A DNA stretch of 64,000 nt from Woeseiaceae bacterium (GTDB taxonomy: Bacteria > Pseudomonadota > Gammaproteobacteria > Steroidobacterales > Woeseiaceae), in assembly GCA_021773095.1 (NCBI GenBank), contig JAJFKR010000020.1, positions 186,001 to 250,000 on the forward strand, given 5' to 3'. The position numbers were made by a program, and so were the translations under genes. Positions within the stretch are counted from its first letter, which is position 1; each line of letters starts with the position of its first letter. This document shows, piece by piece, positions 53,508 to 63,312 of this stretch. The notes under the pieces are model-generated. The model worked only from the letters and a program-made list of their open reading frames with translations, had not been told where the DNA came from and ran no database searches.

Positions 53508-56114
53508 TCAGGCCAGTTGTTCCGCAACCCATGCAGCAACAGATTCGAGCGCCTGGTCAAGAGTTGCGGCATCAGTACCGCCCGCCTGGGCAAAATCGGC
53601 CCGGCCGCCGCCTTTGCCGCCGACCTGTTCGGCAACTGGTTTGATCAGGTCGCCAGCCCTGATCTTGTCGATGTTGTCCCTGGTCACACCTGCCGCCAAA
53701 CGGACCTTACCACCGTCAACCGAGCCCAAAACGACCACCGCGCTTTGCAGCTTATCTTTGAACCTGTCGACTGCATCGCGCAGCGTCTTCGCATCCGCAC
53801 CATCCATACGCATCGCAAGCACCTTGATGCCCGCAATTTCCTCAATACCATCAACGGGGTCAGAGCCGTTTCCTGTGAGCAACGCTTGCCTGGCCGCCGC
53901 CAGCTCCTTTTCGATAACCTTGCTTCGCCTCAGCAACTGCTCTACCTTGGCCGCCGCTTGATCCGGCTGACTACGCAACAGGCTTGCGAGATTGTCTAAG
54001 GTCTGCTGGTTGGTATCGATCCAGACCATGGCCCCTTTGCCCGTAACTGCTTCGATACGTCGGATGCCAGAGGCAACCCCTCCCTCCGAGGTAATCTTAA
54101 AAACACCAATATCGCCGGTGCGCTCAACGTGTGTGCCACCGCAAAGCTCGACTGAAAAATCTCCGACTCGCAGCACACGAACCTTTTCCCCGTATTTCTC
54201 GCCAAACAGCGCCATCGCGCCGGACTCGATCGCGTCGTCGTAACTCAATAGAGTTGTGTCAGCGGCGGTGTTCTTCCGAATCTCTTCATTCACGAGATCT
54301 TCGATTACTTGAATCTGTTCTGTCGTTACTCTTTCGTAATGCGAAAAATCGAATCGCAATCGATCCGGCGCAACAAGAGAACCTTTTTGTGTCACATGAT
54401 CACCGAGTACTTGCCGGAGCGCGGCGTGCATCAGATGAGTCGCTGTATGATTGAGACGAATAGCTTGCCGACGATCAGCGTCGACTACCGATTCGACGGT
54501 GTCGCCAATTTTGAGTTCGCCCTGTTCCACCATTCCGAAGTGCACGTTGGCCTTGCCGCTTTTCTGCGTGTCAACAACGTCGAATAGCTGTCCGTCCGAA
54601 ACCAGGATACCCCGGTCACCGATCTGGCCACCGCTTTCTGCGTAAAACGGGGTAGATGAAAGTATCACCGCGCCCTCGTCACCAGCGGCAAGCGTGTCGA
54701 CGGACTCGCCTTCCTTGTATAAGGAGACAATTTCGCCCACGGCCTCTGTACAGTCGTAACCGAGGAATTCGGTTTCTGCGTCGGTCTTCAACGAATCACC
54801 ACCGGCAGTCGCGAACTTGCTGGCCGCCCTCGCACGATCACGTTGCTGGCCCATCGCCGCTTCGAATCCTTCTTCGTCAACTGTGAGATCACGCTCCCTC
54901 GCGATGTCCGCTGTCAGATCGACCGGGAATCCAAAAGTATCGTAAAGCTTGAAGACAATTTCACCAGAAATTTGCTTACCGTTCAGGTCGGTAATCGCGG
55001 CCTCGAGAATCTCCATGCCCTGATCCAGCGTCTCGGCGAAGCGCTCTTCTTCTTTTTTGAGAACTTTCTCAACGTGCGCTTGAGCTTTGCGAAGCTCGGG
55101 ATAGGCCTCGCCCATTTCCGTTACGAGCGGAGCGACGAGTCTGTAGAAAAACGGATCGTCAGTGCCGAGTTTCTTGCCGTGGCGAATTGCACGACGAATA
55201 ATCCGGCGCAGCACGTAACCCCTGCCCTCGTTGCCCGGCAACACGCCGTCGACGATCAGGAACGAACAGGCACGAATATGATCGACTATAACGTTGAGTG
55301 AGCTCGAGCCATCCTTGCTAACGCCGAGCACATCGGCTGTTGCGTGAATCAGGTGCGCAAACAGGTCAATGTCGTAGTTCGTATGCACGCCCTGCATTAC
55401 CGCTGCAACTCGCTCGAGACCCATACCGGTATCAACAGATGGCTTCGGCAAGGGTGTCATCTCGCCGTCGGCGGAGCGCTCGAATTGCATGAATACAAGA
55501 TTCCAGATTTCGACGTAACGATCGCCGTCTTCGTCGGATGACCCTGGCGGGCCGCCCGGCACGTCGGCACCGTGATCATAAAATATTTCACTGCAAGGAC
55601 CACACGGTCCCGTGTCGCCCATGGCCCAGAAATTATCCTTCGCTCCCAGACGTGAGAAGCGAGCGGGATCGATCTTCATTTCATTGAGCCAGATGTCGGC
55701 CGCTTCGTCGTCGTCCTCGAAGACGGTCACCCAGAGTTTCTCCGGCGCCAGTCCAAGAGTGCCGGTCAGAAAATCCCAACCGTATTGAATAGCTTCGCGC
55801 TTGAAGTAGTCACCAAAACTGAAATTACCGAGCATCTCGAAAAAGGTGTGATGACGGGCCGTGTAACCGACGTTTTCAAGATCGTTATGCTTACCGCCGG
55901 CGCGAACACAGCGCTGTGATGAGGTTGCCCGATCGTAGCTGCGCTTGTCTTCGCCCAGAAACACGTCCTTGAATTGCACCATGCCGGCGTTAGTAAACAA
56001 GAGCGTCGGATCGTCCCCGGGCACCAGTGGAGAGCTCGCAACGATCTCGTGGTCGTTGTCGCGAAAAAACTCCAGGAATGCCTGGCGCAACTCATTGCTT
56101 GTCATCGATTTCAT
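53508..56114 (-). CDS. alaS: Alanyl-tRNA synthetase
   Basis: Class II aminoacyl-tRNA synthetase, 868 residues, of normal length. Motif 1 and 2 regions ([18 protein letters not shown] near 34-51; [14 protein letters not shown] near 91) lie in the catalytic domain. The editing domain shows [11 protein letters not shown] near 560 and the zinc ligands in [15 protein letters not shown] near 661. The C-terminal oligomerisation/C-Ala region follows. An alternative ATG three codons downstream gives the common start [10 protein letters not shown]; neither has a visible ribosome-binding site. The gene lies between recX and csrA. Confidence 0.99.
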   Translation of the reverse strand: MKSMTSNELRQAFLEFFRDNDHEIVASSPLVPGDDPTLLFTNAGMVQFKDVFLGEDKRSYDRATSSQRCVRAGGKHNDLENVGYTARHHTFFEMLGNFSFGDYFKREAIQYGWDFLTGTLGLAPEKLWVTVFEDDDEAADIWLNEMKIDPARFSRLGAKDNFWAMGDTGPCGPCSEIFYDHGADVPGGPPGSSDEDGDRYVEIWNLVFMQFERSADGEMTPLPKPSVDTGMGLERVAAVMQGVHTNYDIDLFAHLIHATADVLGVSKDGSSSLNVIVDHIRACSFLIVDGVLPGNEGRGYVLRRIIRRAIRHGKKLGTDDPFFYRLVAPLVTEMGEAYPELRKAQAHVEKVLKKEEERFAETLDQGMEILEAAITDLNGKQISGEIVFKLYDTFGFPVDLTADIARERDLTVDEEGFEAAMGQQRDRARAASKFATAGGDSLKTDAETEFLGYDCTEAVGEIVSLYKEGESVDTLAAGDEGAVILSSTPFYAESGGQIGDRGILVSDGQLFDVVDTQKSGKANVHFGMVEQGELKIGDTVESVVDADRRQAIRLNHTATHLMHAALRQVLGDHVTQKGSLVAPDRLRFDFSHYERVTTEQIQVIEDLVNEEIRKNTAADTTLLSYDDAIESGAMALFGEKYGEKVRVLRVGDFSVELCGGTHVERTGDIGVFKITSEGGVASGIRRIEAVTGKGAMVWIDTNQQTLDNLASLLRSQPDQAAAKVEQLLRRSKVIEKELAAARQALLTGNGSDPVDGIEEIAGIKVLAMRMDGADAKTLRDAVDRFKDKLQSAVVVLGSVDGGKVRLAAGVTRDNIDKIRAGDLIKPVAEQVGGKGGGRADFAQAGGTDAATLDQALESVAAWVAEQLA

Positions 56115-56186
56115 TGCGTGCGTACTTTGGGATCTGCGCGGCTTAAAACGCGCTAGTGTACGGGGTTTGGCCGCCGGGATTAAGCG

Positions 56187-56732
56187 TTATTCGTCGCTGA
56201 ATGCGGCCTGCACATGATCTTGCTCAAAGCCTCGATACTGCAGGAAGCGCATCTGTTTTGCTTTGGCTCTGAAGTCAGGCGGATTGTCAGCACCAAATTT
56301 CCGCTGGCGCACATCACGGGCAAGTACAGACCAGTTGGCCTCCGCTCCTTCGATTGCGAGCTCGATTGCAGTGTCCCGGACACCGCGCTGTCCCAGATCC
56401 AGGCGGATTCTTACGGGACCCTTTCCCTGATTGATACGCGATTGCACGAAGCACTCGGCGTAGCGTTGATCGTTTTGCAGCCCGTCTTCTGAGAGTTTGC
56501 GTACGGCTTGCTCGGCCACGGCGCGGTCATAGCCTTTGTCGGCGAGCTTTCTGATGAGCTCGCTCTGGCCATATTCGCGTCGGGCGAGGAAATCCATGGC
56601 CTTCTTGCGGGTCGCTTTCGGACAGGAAAAGTGATCGTCCCCTTCACCTGCGAGAAGATCGCTGATTTCTTGTTGAAGTTCGGGCACGGCGGGTCGCGCG
56701 CTAGGCGCGCTCCTACGATGCTTCTTTTGCAT
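56187..56732 (-). CDS. recX: Regulatory protein RecX
   Basis: A 181-residue all-helical protein that caps and inhibits RecA filaments. The RecX repeats are visible: [20 protein letters not shown] near 43-62, [18 protein letters not shown] next, then [16 protein letters not shown] and the C-terminal [15 protein letters not shown]. It starts inside the 3' end of recA (20-base overlap). The first 40 residues are longer than in standard RecX, and residues about 6-14 (RRSAPSARP) are encoded by a REP-like element, so part of the N-terminus is probably not functional. A shorter true start is possible. Confidence 0.92.
   Translation of the reverse strand: MQKKHRRSAPSARPAVPELQQEISDLLAGEGDDHFSCPKATRKKAMDFLARREYGQSELIRKLADKGYDRAVAEQAVRKLSEDGLQNDQRYAECFVQSRINQGKGPVRIRLDLGQRGVRDTAIELAIEGAEANWSVLARDVRQRKFGADNPPDFRAKAKQMRFLQYRGFEQDHVQAAFSDE
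56694..56716 (-). repeat. REP-like palindromic element, copy 2
   Basis: Same 23-base GTAG-headed palindrome as at 52931, in the same orientation. Here the TAG of GTAG is the stop codon of recA, and the rest lies in the N-terminal coding part of recX, which it contributes residues to. Confidence 0.8.
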
Positions 56733-57756
56733 CCTTTGTCTCTGTGTCCGGAACCGCTGCGACGGGCGGCGGCATCAGGATGGCACGGATTTTTCTTTCA
56801 ATCTCCTCGGCCATCTCCGGGTGCTCCTTCAGAAATTCACGGGCGTTGTCTTTGCCCTGACCAATGCGATCATCGCCGTAGCTGTACCACGAGCCTGCTT
56901 TATTGACGATGTCGTGCTGCACACCCAGGTCGATCAGCTCACCAAGACGGGAAATACCCTGGCCGTATAAGATTTCGAATTCCGCCTGTTTGAACGGCGG
57001 CGATACCTTGTTTTTCACAACTTTGACGCGGGTCTGGTTGCCGACAACTTCATCGCCCTTCTTGATCGCGCCTATGCGACGGATATCCAGACGAACCGAT
57101 GAGTAAAACTTGAGGGCGTTACCGCCCGTAGTTGTCTCCGGGCTACCAAACATGACGCCGATCTTCATTCGAATCTGGTTGATAAAGATAACCATGACAT
57201 TCGAACGTTTGATGTTGCCGGTGAGTTTTCTTAGTGCCTGGGACATCAGACGAGCCTGCAGACCCATGTGAGAATCGCCCATCTCACCTTCGATTTCTGC
57301 CTTCGGTGTCAAAGCGGCAACTGAGTCGATGACAATAATGTCCACCGCGCCGGAACGAACCAGCATGTCGGTGATCTCGAGTGCCTGCTCACCGGTATCC
57401 GGCTGCGAGACCAGCAGCTCATCAACATTCACACCGAGTTTCTCTGCGTAATTTGGATCGAGCGCGTGCTCGGCGTCGATAAATGCGGCCGTACCACCGA
57501 CTTTTTGCGCTTCGGCGACGACTTGTAAGGTCAGGGTTGTCTTGCCGGATGATTCAGGACCGTAGATTTCAACAACACGCCCTTTGGGCAGTCCGCCAAT
57601 GCCCAATGCGACATCAAGGCCAATGGAACCGGTCGATATCGCCTCAATATCACGAATTGAAGTGCCATCTCCCATGCGCATGACCGAGCCTTTACCGAAT
57701 TGCTTTTCAATCTGGCCGAGGGCCTGCGCGAGTGCTTTTTTCCTGTTGTCGTCCAT
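56713..57756 (-). CDS. recA: Recombinase RecA
   Basis: A 347-residue ATP-dependent strand-exchange protein and SOS co-protease. [16 protein letters not shown] near 63-78 is the Walker A region, [14 protein letters not shown] near 139-152 carries Walker B, and the [20 protein letters not shown] start segment is invariant in the family. The acidic C-terminal tail is present. A perfect-consensus LexA box and -35 TTGACG lie upstream. The stop codon coincides with a REP-like element. Confidence 0.99.
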   Translation of the reverse strand: MDDNRKKALAQALGQIEKQFGKGSVMRMGDGTSIRDIEAISTGSIGLDVALGIGGLPKGRVVEIYGPESSGKTTLTLQVVAEAQKVGGTAAFIDAEHALDPNYAEKLGVNVDELLVSQPDTGEQALEITDMLVRSGAVDIIVIDSVAALTPKAEIEGEMGDSHMGLQARLMSQALRKLTGNIKRSNVMVIFINQIRMKIGVMFGSPETTTGGNALKFYSSVRLDIRRIGAIKKGDEVVGNQTRVKVVKNKVSPPFKQAEFEILYGQGISRLGELIDLGVQHDIVNKAGSWYSYGDDRIGQGKDNAREFLKEHPEMAEEIERKIRAILMPPPVAAVPDTETKDAKEAS

Positions 57757-57786
57757 AATTTGCCGCCATTTGATGATTATTGGAGA

Positions 57787-57806
57787 TACTGTTGATATAC
57801 ACAGTA
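57787..57806 (-). promoter_or_regulatory. LexA (SOS) box in the recA promoter
   Basis: TACTGTTGATATACACAGTA matches CTGT-N8-ACAG perfectly and keeps the flanking TA bases of the strongest E. coli sites. It lies about 30 bases before the recA start, and TTGACG at about 57813-57818 (minus strand) is 17 bases from TACTGT, so the box covers the likely -10. Confidence 0.93.
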
Positions 57807-57894
57807 TTATTCCATGAAAGCCGCGTCAATGGGAGTCTTCAGAGCATCTAATTTTCGGGCAATATGCCAGGAAACGTGAAAAATCGGCCGAAAG

Positions 57895-58404
57895 CTATTG
57901 ATTCAGCGGGACGTAGCTCACTCCTCCCGGACCGGATTGAGACTCCATCAATTCAAATCCCGACCACTCGGTGGTCGCCCGCTGCGCTAATCGTTCAGTT
58001 GGAAACGCGCGCGCGTTTCGTACCACCGTAATATGGGGCCGGTAGGTTCGATTTTCCGGCATCACGCCGACTTCCTGCAGGACAGAATTCAATGAAGCAA
58101 CGATATTTTCGAGTTCGGTTGGCACCGTTGCCGCAACCAGGCACGCCACCTTGGGTCGCGTCCAAAACTCAAGGCGATCAAATCCAAGGCGAAATGGTTC
58201 AACCTGAATATGACGAACACGCTCCTGCAGATCCGCGATTCGACCTTCTTCAAATTCGCCAATATACGGCAGGGTGATATGCCAGCTACGCCGCTCAACC
58301 ATTCGTCCCTCGACAGTCTTTGCCACCGAATTAATAACATCGCGCAACCGGTCGCGTTGCCTGTTATCCGGCCACAATGCGAAGAACAGCCGTTTCGTAC
58401 TCAC
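57895..58404 (-). CDS. thpR: RNA 2',3'-cyclic phosphodiesterase
   Basis: A 169-residue 2H-phosphoesterase, the bacterial ThpR/LigT. Two His-x-Thr motifs are in place: HITLPYIGE with His42, and HITVVRN near 128. The enzyme opens 2',3'-cyclic phosphates on RNA ends; its true physiological role is unclear. It overlaps the cinA-type amidase by 4 bases and is followed, across the recA promoter, by recA, a gene order common in gammaproteobacteria. Confidence 0.95.
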   Translation of the reverse strand: MSTKRLFFALWPDNRQRDRLRDVINSVAKTVEGRMVERRSWHITLPYIGEFEEGRIADLQERVRHIQVEPFRLGFDRLEFWTRPKVACLVAATVPTELENIVASLNSVLQEVGVMPENRTYRPHITVVRNARAFPTERLAQRATTEWSGFELMESQSGPGGVSYVPLNQ

Positions 58405-58904
58405 GATTCGATGCGCTCCCTGATGCCTTGCAAGGCATAGGCGACAGACGCCTCTCGAATCAGCTCACGGTCACCCGTGAAATGTTCGCACCGGGTATCA
58501 AGCAGTGCATCCGCACCATCGCGCACAGCCCAACCGAACCAAACCATACCGACAGGCTTCTCTTTTGTACCGCCACCCGGACCCGCTACTCCGCTGACGG
58601 CTACTGCAATGTCGGCACCACTAAGGCGCAACGCCCCTTTTGCCATTTCCTCGACAACTTCTGCACTAACCGAGCCATGATCTTCGAGTGTCTTGTTCTG
58701 CACGCCGACGATCGACTCTTTGGCGCCGTTGGCATAACTCACAACGCCGTAACCAAACACGGCGGAGCTACCGGCAATATCCGTTATCGCTTTGGCGACC
58801 CAGCCGCCCGTGCAGGATTCCGCCGTTGCAACAGCCTTTCCCGACTTCGCGAGTTCATTGACCAGCGCTTCTGCCAGTTTGCGGATTGCTTCGTGATCAG
58901 CCAT
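58401..58904 (-). CDS. pncC: Nicotinamide-nucleotide amidase (CinA C-terminal type)
   Basis: A 167-residue stand-alone CinA C-terminal domain that deamidates NMN to nicotinate mononucleotide. TAESCTGGWVAKAITDIAGS near 28-47, GYGVVSYANGAKESIVGV near 52 and VAVSGVAGPGGGTKEKPVG near 101 are diagnostic. It lacks the N-terminal CinA domain, as in E. coli PncC. Start overlaps the glycosyltransferase stop; co-transcribed with thpR. Confidence 0.95.
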   Translation of the reverse strand: MADHEAIRKLAEALVNELAKSGKAVATAESCTGGWVAKAITDIAGSSAVFGYGVVSYANGAKESIVGVQNKTLEDHGSVSAEVVEEMAKGALRLSGADIAVAVSGVAGPGGGTKEKPVGMVWFGWAVRDGADALLDTRCEHFTGDRELIREASVAYALQGIRERIES

Positions 58905-59982
58905 TCAATACAGACTCATAAAGTGCCATGTGCTTATCCGCCATCGTAGCGATCGAGAACTCATTTTGCATCCGTTCCCGGCCAGCGATACTCATTTGCT
59001 GTCTCATATGATCATCATCGATCATCGTAGCAATGGCACTCTGGAGTTCATCAACGTTTTCCTTCGGTACCAGCAAACCGGTCTTCGTGTGTTCGACCGC
59101 CTCGCAGAGTCCACCCGCATCGAAGCCGACGACCGGGACTCCGGCGGCGGCGGCTTTCAAAGCCGCGACGCCTAATCCCTCCGCCAGCGCCGGGTGCGCG
59201 AACAAATCAAAACACGCAATAAAGTCGTCGAGATCGTCCCGGAAGCCGGCAAATTGCACAACGCCACCGAGTCCCAGTGCGGCGGCCTGCGCCCGCAGCT
59301 GATTATTCAGGTAGCCGTCACCAAAAATGACGAGCCTAATCTGCGGATGTTTGCGGACCAGGCCAGCGACCGCCTGCAACAAATAGCGGTGCCCCTTGCG
59401 TGGGATCAACTGGCCCGCTGCCGCGATTGCGAACGCGCCCTCTTCGATATGAAATTCCTGCCTGAAGGCCTCTCGATCCGGCACCCGTGCGAAAGCGGCA
59501 GCGTCAACCGCGCTGCGAATGACGGCAATGCGCTCATCTTCAACGTCGTGGTTGCGCAAGACCTCAGCGATCGCCGCTGATATGGCAATGATTTTTTGAA
59601 ACGGTTTGTAGCGTAGCGTCGCCATCAGTCGCATCTCGGTGTTATCCACACGGCGAGAGACGACGGCCGGGATTTCCGCGTACGAGGCCGCGAGCCCACC
59701 CAGCAAATCGGCACCGCGACGGCTATGGCAATGGACGATGTCCGGCGCCTGCTCTTTCAGGTACTGGGAAAGCCTGTAAGCAAACGGCAGATCGAGATCA
59801 CCGGCGCAGAAGAGATTTTGTACCCGGATCCCGGCCAGTCGCGCGACACCATCGATGCCGGAATCGGGCGGACAAACCAGCGTGTTGTCATGACCTCGCT
59901 CACGTAACGCGTTGATCAGGTAGACAACCTGCTGCGGGCCGCCCAAAAAATGGCGTCCGGTTTCGACATGCAGTATTTTCAC
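58897..59982 (-). CDS. Family 4 glycosyltransferase next to mutS
   Basis: A GT-B glycosyltransferase, about 361 residues. [20 protein letters not shown] at the start is the acceptor-side pattern, [20 protein letters not shown] near 185, and the donor-site [20 protein letters not shown] near 270 follow. GTG 59982 fits the family start; an ATG at 60009 would add nine residues and make its start codon share CATG with that of divergent mutS. Residues upstream of that lack support. Its product likely acts on lipopolysaccharide or another surface glycan; it precedes pncC and thpR in one overlapping operon. Confidence 0.87.
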   Translation of the reverse strand: MKILHVETGRHFLGGPQQVVYLINALRERGHDNTLVCPPDSGIDGVARLAGIRVQNLFCAGDLDLPFAYRLSQYLKEQAPDIVHCHSRRGADLLGGLAASYAEIPAVVSRRVDNTEMRLMATLRYKPFQKIIAISAAIAEVLRNHDVEDERIAVIRSAVDAAAFARVPDREAFRQEFHIEEGAFAIAAAGQLIPRKGHRYLLQAVAGLVRKHPQIRLVIFGDGYLNNQLRAQAAALGLGGVVQFAGFRDDLDDFIACFDLFAHPALAEGLGVAALKAAAAGVPVVGFDAGGLCEAVEHTKTGLLVPKENVDELQSAIATMIDDDHMRQQMSIAGRERMQNEFSIATMADKHMALYESVLNG

Positions 59983-60007
59983 CGGCTCATCATACAAAAA
60001 GAAGAGC

Positions 60008-62581
60008 ATGAAAGCCGAAGTCACACCCGTCCACACACCGATGATGCGCCAGTACCTCGGAATCAAGTCCGACTATCCGGACATGCTGGTGTTCTATCGC
60101 ATGGGTGACTTCTATGAGCTTTTTTACGATGACGCGAAACGAGCGGCATCCTTGCTCGATATCACGCTGACAGCACGCGGCAAGTCGGGGGGCAACGCTA
60201 TCCCCATGTGCGGCGTCCCGTACCATGCGGTCGAAGGCTATCTTGCGAAACTCGTGCGTAAGGGTGAATCGGTCGCAATCTGCGAACAGATTGGCGATCC
60301 CGCGACCAGCAAGGGCCCGGTCGAGCGCAAGGTCACTCGTGTTGTAACACCGGGAACCTTAACGGATGAAGCGTTGCTCTCGGCCAATCGTGACAACGTG
60401 GTTGCGGCCGTGTTCGCCAATGACGGTGGCTACGGCATCGCGTGGCTGGACTTATCCGCCGGACGGTTCTGTCTGACTGAAGCTGCGGATCAGGAATCTC
60501 TGTTCGGTGAGATTGAACGGTTACGGCCCGCTGAGCTAGTTGTTGATGAAAATCTGCTCGAGGCGGATCATTCATTTGGCGAAGCAATCAACGACCGAAT
60601 CCGCGTTACACGCAGACCGCCGTGGCACTTTGAACTCGACAGTTCGACGCGACTCCTCTGCAACCAATTCGGCACGCGGGACCTGAGCGGCTTTGGCTGT
60701 AACGGATTTCCGCGCGGTGTCGCCGCTGCGGGCGCTTTACTGCAGTATGTCAACGACACGCAAAAAGCAGCGCTACCGCATCTACAGTCGATCAAGGTCG
60801 AACTCCGCGATGACGCACTCATCATGGACGGCCCGACACGGCGCAATCTCGAACTCGAGGAGTCCTTGAGCGGGCTGCATCAACACACGCTCGCTGGCGT
60901 TATGGATCATTGTCAAACGGCAATGGGCAGCCGACTGCTGCGTCGCTGGATACAGCGGCCGCTCTGCAACGCAGAAATATTGAGATCGCGTTATCAGGCA
61001 CTCGATGCCTTGATCACGACCGGCGCCGTTGAGTCTTTGCAAGAGTCTCTAAAGGGTATCGGCGACGTCGAACGTATCCTGTCCCGTGTCGCCCTGCGCT
61101 CCGCCCGTCCCCGAGACCTTCGCCAGCTCGGCGAAGCGCTGTCGCGATTGCCGGAACTGCAAAAACTCATTAACGCCATTGATGCCCCCTTGCTGGCCGA
61201 ACTCGCAGATCAAATTGGCGAACATCGCGAGCAGCAACACCTTCTCGCCAGGGCGATCATCGATAGTCCGCCAATGCTGATTCGGGATGGGGGCGTAATC
61301 GCTTCAGGCTACGACGATGAGCTTGATGACTTGAGAGCAATTGCCGAGAACGCGGACCAGTATCTGGTCGACCTTGAGCTCCGCGAACGTGAAAGAACGG
61401 GAATAGCAACGCTGAAGCTCGGATACAACCGCGTCCACGGCTATTACATCGAGATCAGTCGATTGCAGGCCGACAAAGCGCCCGTTGAATACGTACGTCG
61501 CCAGACCCTTAAGTCGGCCGAACGCTACATCACGCCGGAGCTAAAGGAATTTGAAGACAAAGTACTGGGCGCCCGCGAACGCGCCTTATCGCGCGAGAAA
61601 CACCTTTATGAAGCGTTGATCGACAAACTGCATGTCGTACTCGGTGAGATGCAATTGAGTGCTGCTGGCCTCGCCGAACTCGATGTCCTTGTGTGTTTTG
61701 CCGAACGCGCGCAAACACTGAATCTCTCCCGGCCAGAAATCAGCGCTGTACCTTGTATAGAAATCGAGGGCGGCAGACATCTGGTTGTCGAGCAGGTAAT
61801 CGATACGCCGTTCATCGCAAATGATCTGTCGCTGGACGAAGAAAGTCGGCTGCTCGTGATTACCGGACCGAACATGGGTGGCAAGTCAACCTACATGCGC
61901 CAAACTGCGTTGATCGTCATCCTTGCACACATCGGTAGTTACGTGCCGGCGGACAAGCTGATAATCGGGCCGGTCGACCGGATTTTCACACGAATCGGTG
62001 CGTCGGATGATCTGGCTGGTGGCCGTTCGACGTTCATGGTGGAGATGACCGAAACTGCGACGATCCTGAACAATGCGACAGAACAAAGCCTGGTGCTCAT
62101 GGATGAAATAGGTCGCGGCACAAGCACCTTCGATGGCTTGTCACTGGCCTGGGCCGCGGCCCACCGTATGGGCGAGAAAACGAGGTCTTTCACGCTATTC
62201 GCGACACATTATTTCGAGTTGACCGCGCTCGCACAGGAGCTATCCGGCTGCAACAACGTTCATCTGGATGCGACCGAGCACGATGGCCAGCTGGTGTTCC
62301 TGCATGCAGTAAAAGCCGGACCTGCGAATCAAAGTTACGGTCTGCAGGTGGCCTCTTTAGCCGGCGTTCCAAACGACGTGATTCGCCGGGCGAAGTCTTA
62401 TCTCAAGACGCTCGAGTCTCACCAGGCAGAGCACTCATTCAACCCACAGGGACAACTAAGTCTAAGCGTTGAAGAACCGGTCGATGACGATCCGGTTCGA
62501 AGCGCCGTCGACGAACTCAGTCCAGACACCATGACACCGCGCGAAGCGCTCGACGCACTCTACAAGCTAAAAAACCTGTGA
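60008..62581 (+). CDS. mutS: DNA mismatch repair protein MutS
   Basis: An 857-residue mismatch sensor. Mismatch-recognition Phe35-x-Glu37 is in MGDFYELF. The ATPase shows Walker [17 protein letters not shown] near 617-632, Walker [17 protein letters not shown] near 697 and the [11 protein letters not shown] segment later. The C-terminal [15 protein letters not shown] is also typical. Its start region overlaps or nearly overlaps the divergent glycosyltransferase, so the promoter must lie within that gene. Its stop codon's last base is the first base of a 26-bp inverted repeat. Confidence 0.99.
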   Translation: MKAEVTPVHTPMMRQYLGIKSDYPDMLVFYRMGDFYELFYDDAKRAASLLDITLTARGKSGGNAIPMCGVPYHAVEGYLAKLVRKGESVAICEQIGDPATSKGPVERKVTRVVTPGTLTDEALLSANRDNVVAAVFANDGGYGIAWLDLSAGRFCLTEAADQESLFGEIERLRPAELVVDENLLEADHSFGEAINDRIRVTRRPPWHFELDSSTRLLCNQFGTRDLSGFGCNGFPRGVAAAGALLQYVNDTQKAALPHLQSIKVELRDDALIMDGPTRRNLELEESLSGLHQHTLAGVMDHCQTAMGSRLLRRWIQRPLCNAEILRSRYQALDALITTGAVESLQESLKGIGDVERILSRVALRSARPRDLRQLGEALSRLPELQKLINAIDAPLLAELADQIGEHREQQHLLARAIIDSPPMLIRDGGVIASGYDDELDDLRAIAENADQYLVDLELRERERTGIATLKLGYNRVHGYYIEISRLQADKAPVEYVRRQTLKSAERYITPELKEFEDKVLGARERALSREKHLYEALIDKLHVVLGEMQLSAAGLAELDVLVCFAERAQTLNLSRPEISAVPCIEIEGGRHLVVEQVIDTPFIANDLSLDEESRLLVITGPNMGGKSTYMRQTALIVILAHIGSYVPADKLIIGPVDRIFTRIGASDDLAGGRSTFMVEMTETATILNNATEQSLVLMDEIGRGTSTFDGLSLAWAAAHRMGEKTRSFTLFATHYFELTALAQELSGCNNVHLDATEHDGQLVFLHAVKAGPANQSYGLQVASLAGVPNDVIRRAKSYLKTLESHQAEHSFNPQGQLSLSVEEPVDDDPVRSAVDELSPDTMTPREALDALYKLKNL

Positions 62582-62639
62582 GATAAGGTGACAGTGACCT
62601 TATCTCGGGGGTGGAGATAAGGTCACTGTCACCTTATCT
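62581..62639. repeat. 26-bp perfect inverted repeat with nested palindromes
   Basis: Left arm 62581-62606 and right arm 62614-62639 are exact reverse complements around a 7-base loop (GGGGGTG). Each arm is itself a near-palindrome: AGATAAGGT and ACCTTATCT around a 7-base centre, GACAGTG on the left and CACTGTC on the right. It includes the last base of the mutS stop and the stop codon of the convergent hydrolase. It may terminate transcription in both directions, or be a mobile REP-type/MITE-like element with GACAGTG-type core; no T-run follows. Confidence 0.85.
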
Positions 62640-63284
62640 TAATCTTAGAAATTCGCCGCGCTTGATGAAGGCCGCTGCCTGGTCGGCGACGGCTGACGAG
62701 ACCAGCATACCCTTGTGGCTCACCGACATGATCAGGTGATCCCTGGCGCCATCGAGGCGCGTCTCGGAAACGCCGATCGTGCCATCATTGTCTTCTTCAA
62801 AGTTAGCGAAAAGACGTCCGAACCCCAGCGGCACCGTCCCGGCGATCACACCTATTTCCCGATGTTCCGCAACATGTGCCGCCCAGTCATTGGCGGTTTG
62901 ATGAATGATCCCGTCCGGCAATGACCGACCGACAATTTCTTCAGCCCATTCGAGCTCATTCAGGTAAGTAGCTGCTCGGGATCCGGTTAGTGGCGAGCCC
63001 AGACAAACAACCCTTCCCGGCAGGAAATCCGGATTGTTGGCGTGCATGCGCAACGCAAGTACACCGCCAAGGCTGTGGCCAACAATATGAACACGATCGA
63101 CATTTTTCCCGCGGACAAAGGCGGCCAGAGCGGCTGCATTTTCATCGAGCGTTCCTCGAACGGACGGATAGCTGAACAGCAGCACGTGCATGCCGTACTC
63201 ACGCTCCAGTCGCCGTTTGATCAAGTACATGCCGGCACCGTGGGAGAGATAGCCGTGGACGCAGATGACGGTTTCGGTTGGCAT
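62634..63284 (-). CDS. Alpha/beta-hydrolase, lipase-like
   Basis: A 216-residue alpha/beta-hydrolase. VICVHGYLSHGAG near 6-18 gives the oxyanion region, HIVGHSLGGVLAL near 70-82 the nucleophile Ser, CLGSPLTGSRAA near 94 follows, and a His is available in VSHKGML near 190. Similar proteins are annotated as cytosolic esterases or acyltransferase-like; the true substrate is unknown. The last residues (LRLR and stop) run into the 26-bp inverted repeat. It is followed upstream by a REP copy and aspS. Confidence 0.85.
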   Translation of the reverse strand: MPTETVICVHGYLSHGAGMYLIKRRLEREYGMHVLLFSYPSVRGTLDENAAALAAFVRGKNVDRVHIVGHSLGGVLALRMHANNPDFLPGRVVCLGSPLTGSRAATYLNELEWAEEIVGRSLPDGIIHQTANDWAAHVAEHREIGVIAGTVPLGFGRLFANFEEDNDGTIGVSETRLDGARDHLIMSVSHKGMLVSSAVADQAAAFIKRGEFLRLR

Positions 63285-63289
63285 TGTTG

Positions 63290-63312
63290 TCGCGCGCTGG
63301 GCGCGCTCCTAC
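63290..63312 (-). repeat. REP-like palindromic element, copy 3
   Basis: Third copy, same orientation as the other two. Its leading G is the last base of the aspS TAG stop, and its own TAG follows directly, making a tandem TAG-TAG. It lies within the 27-base gap between aspS and the hydrolase gene, 5 bases before the latter's start. Confidence 0.8.
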
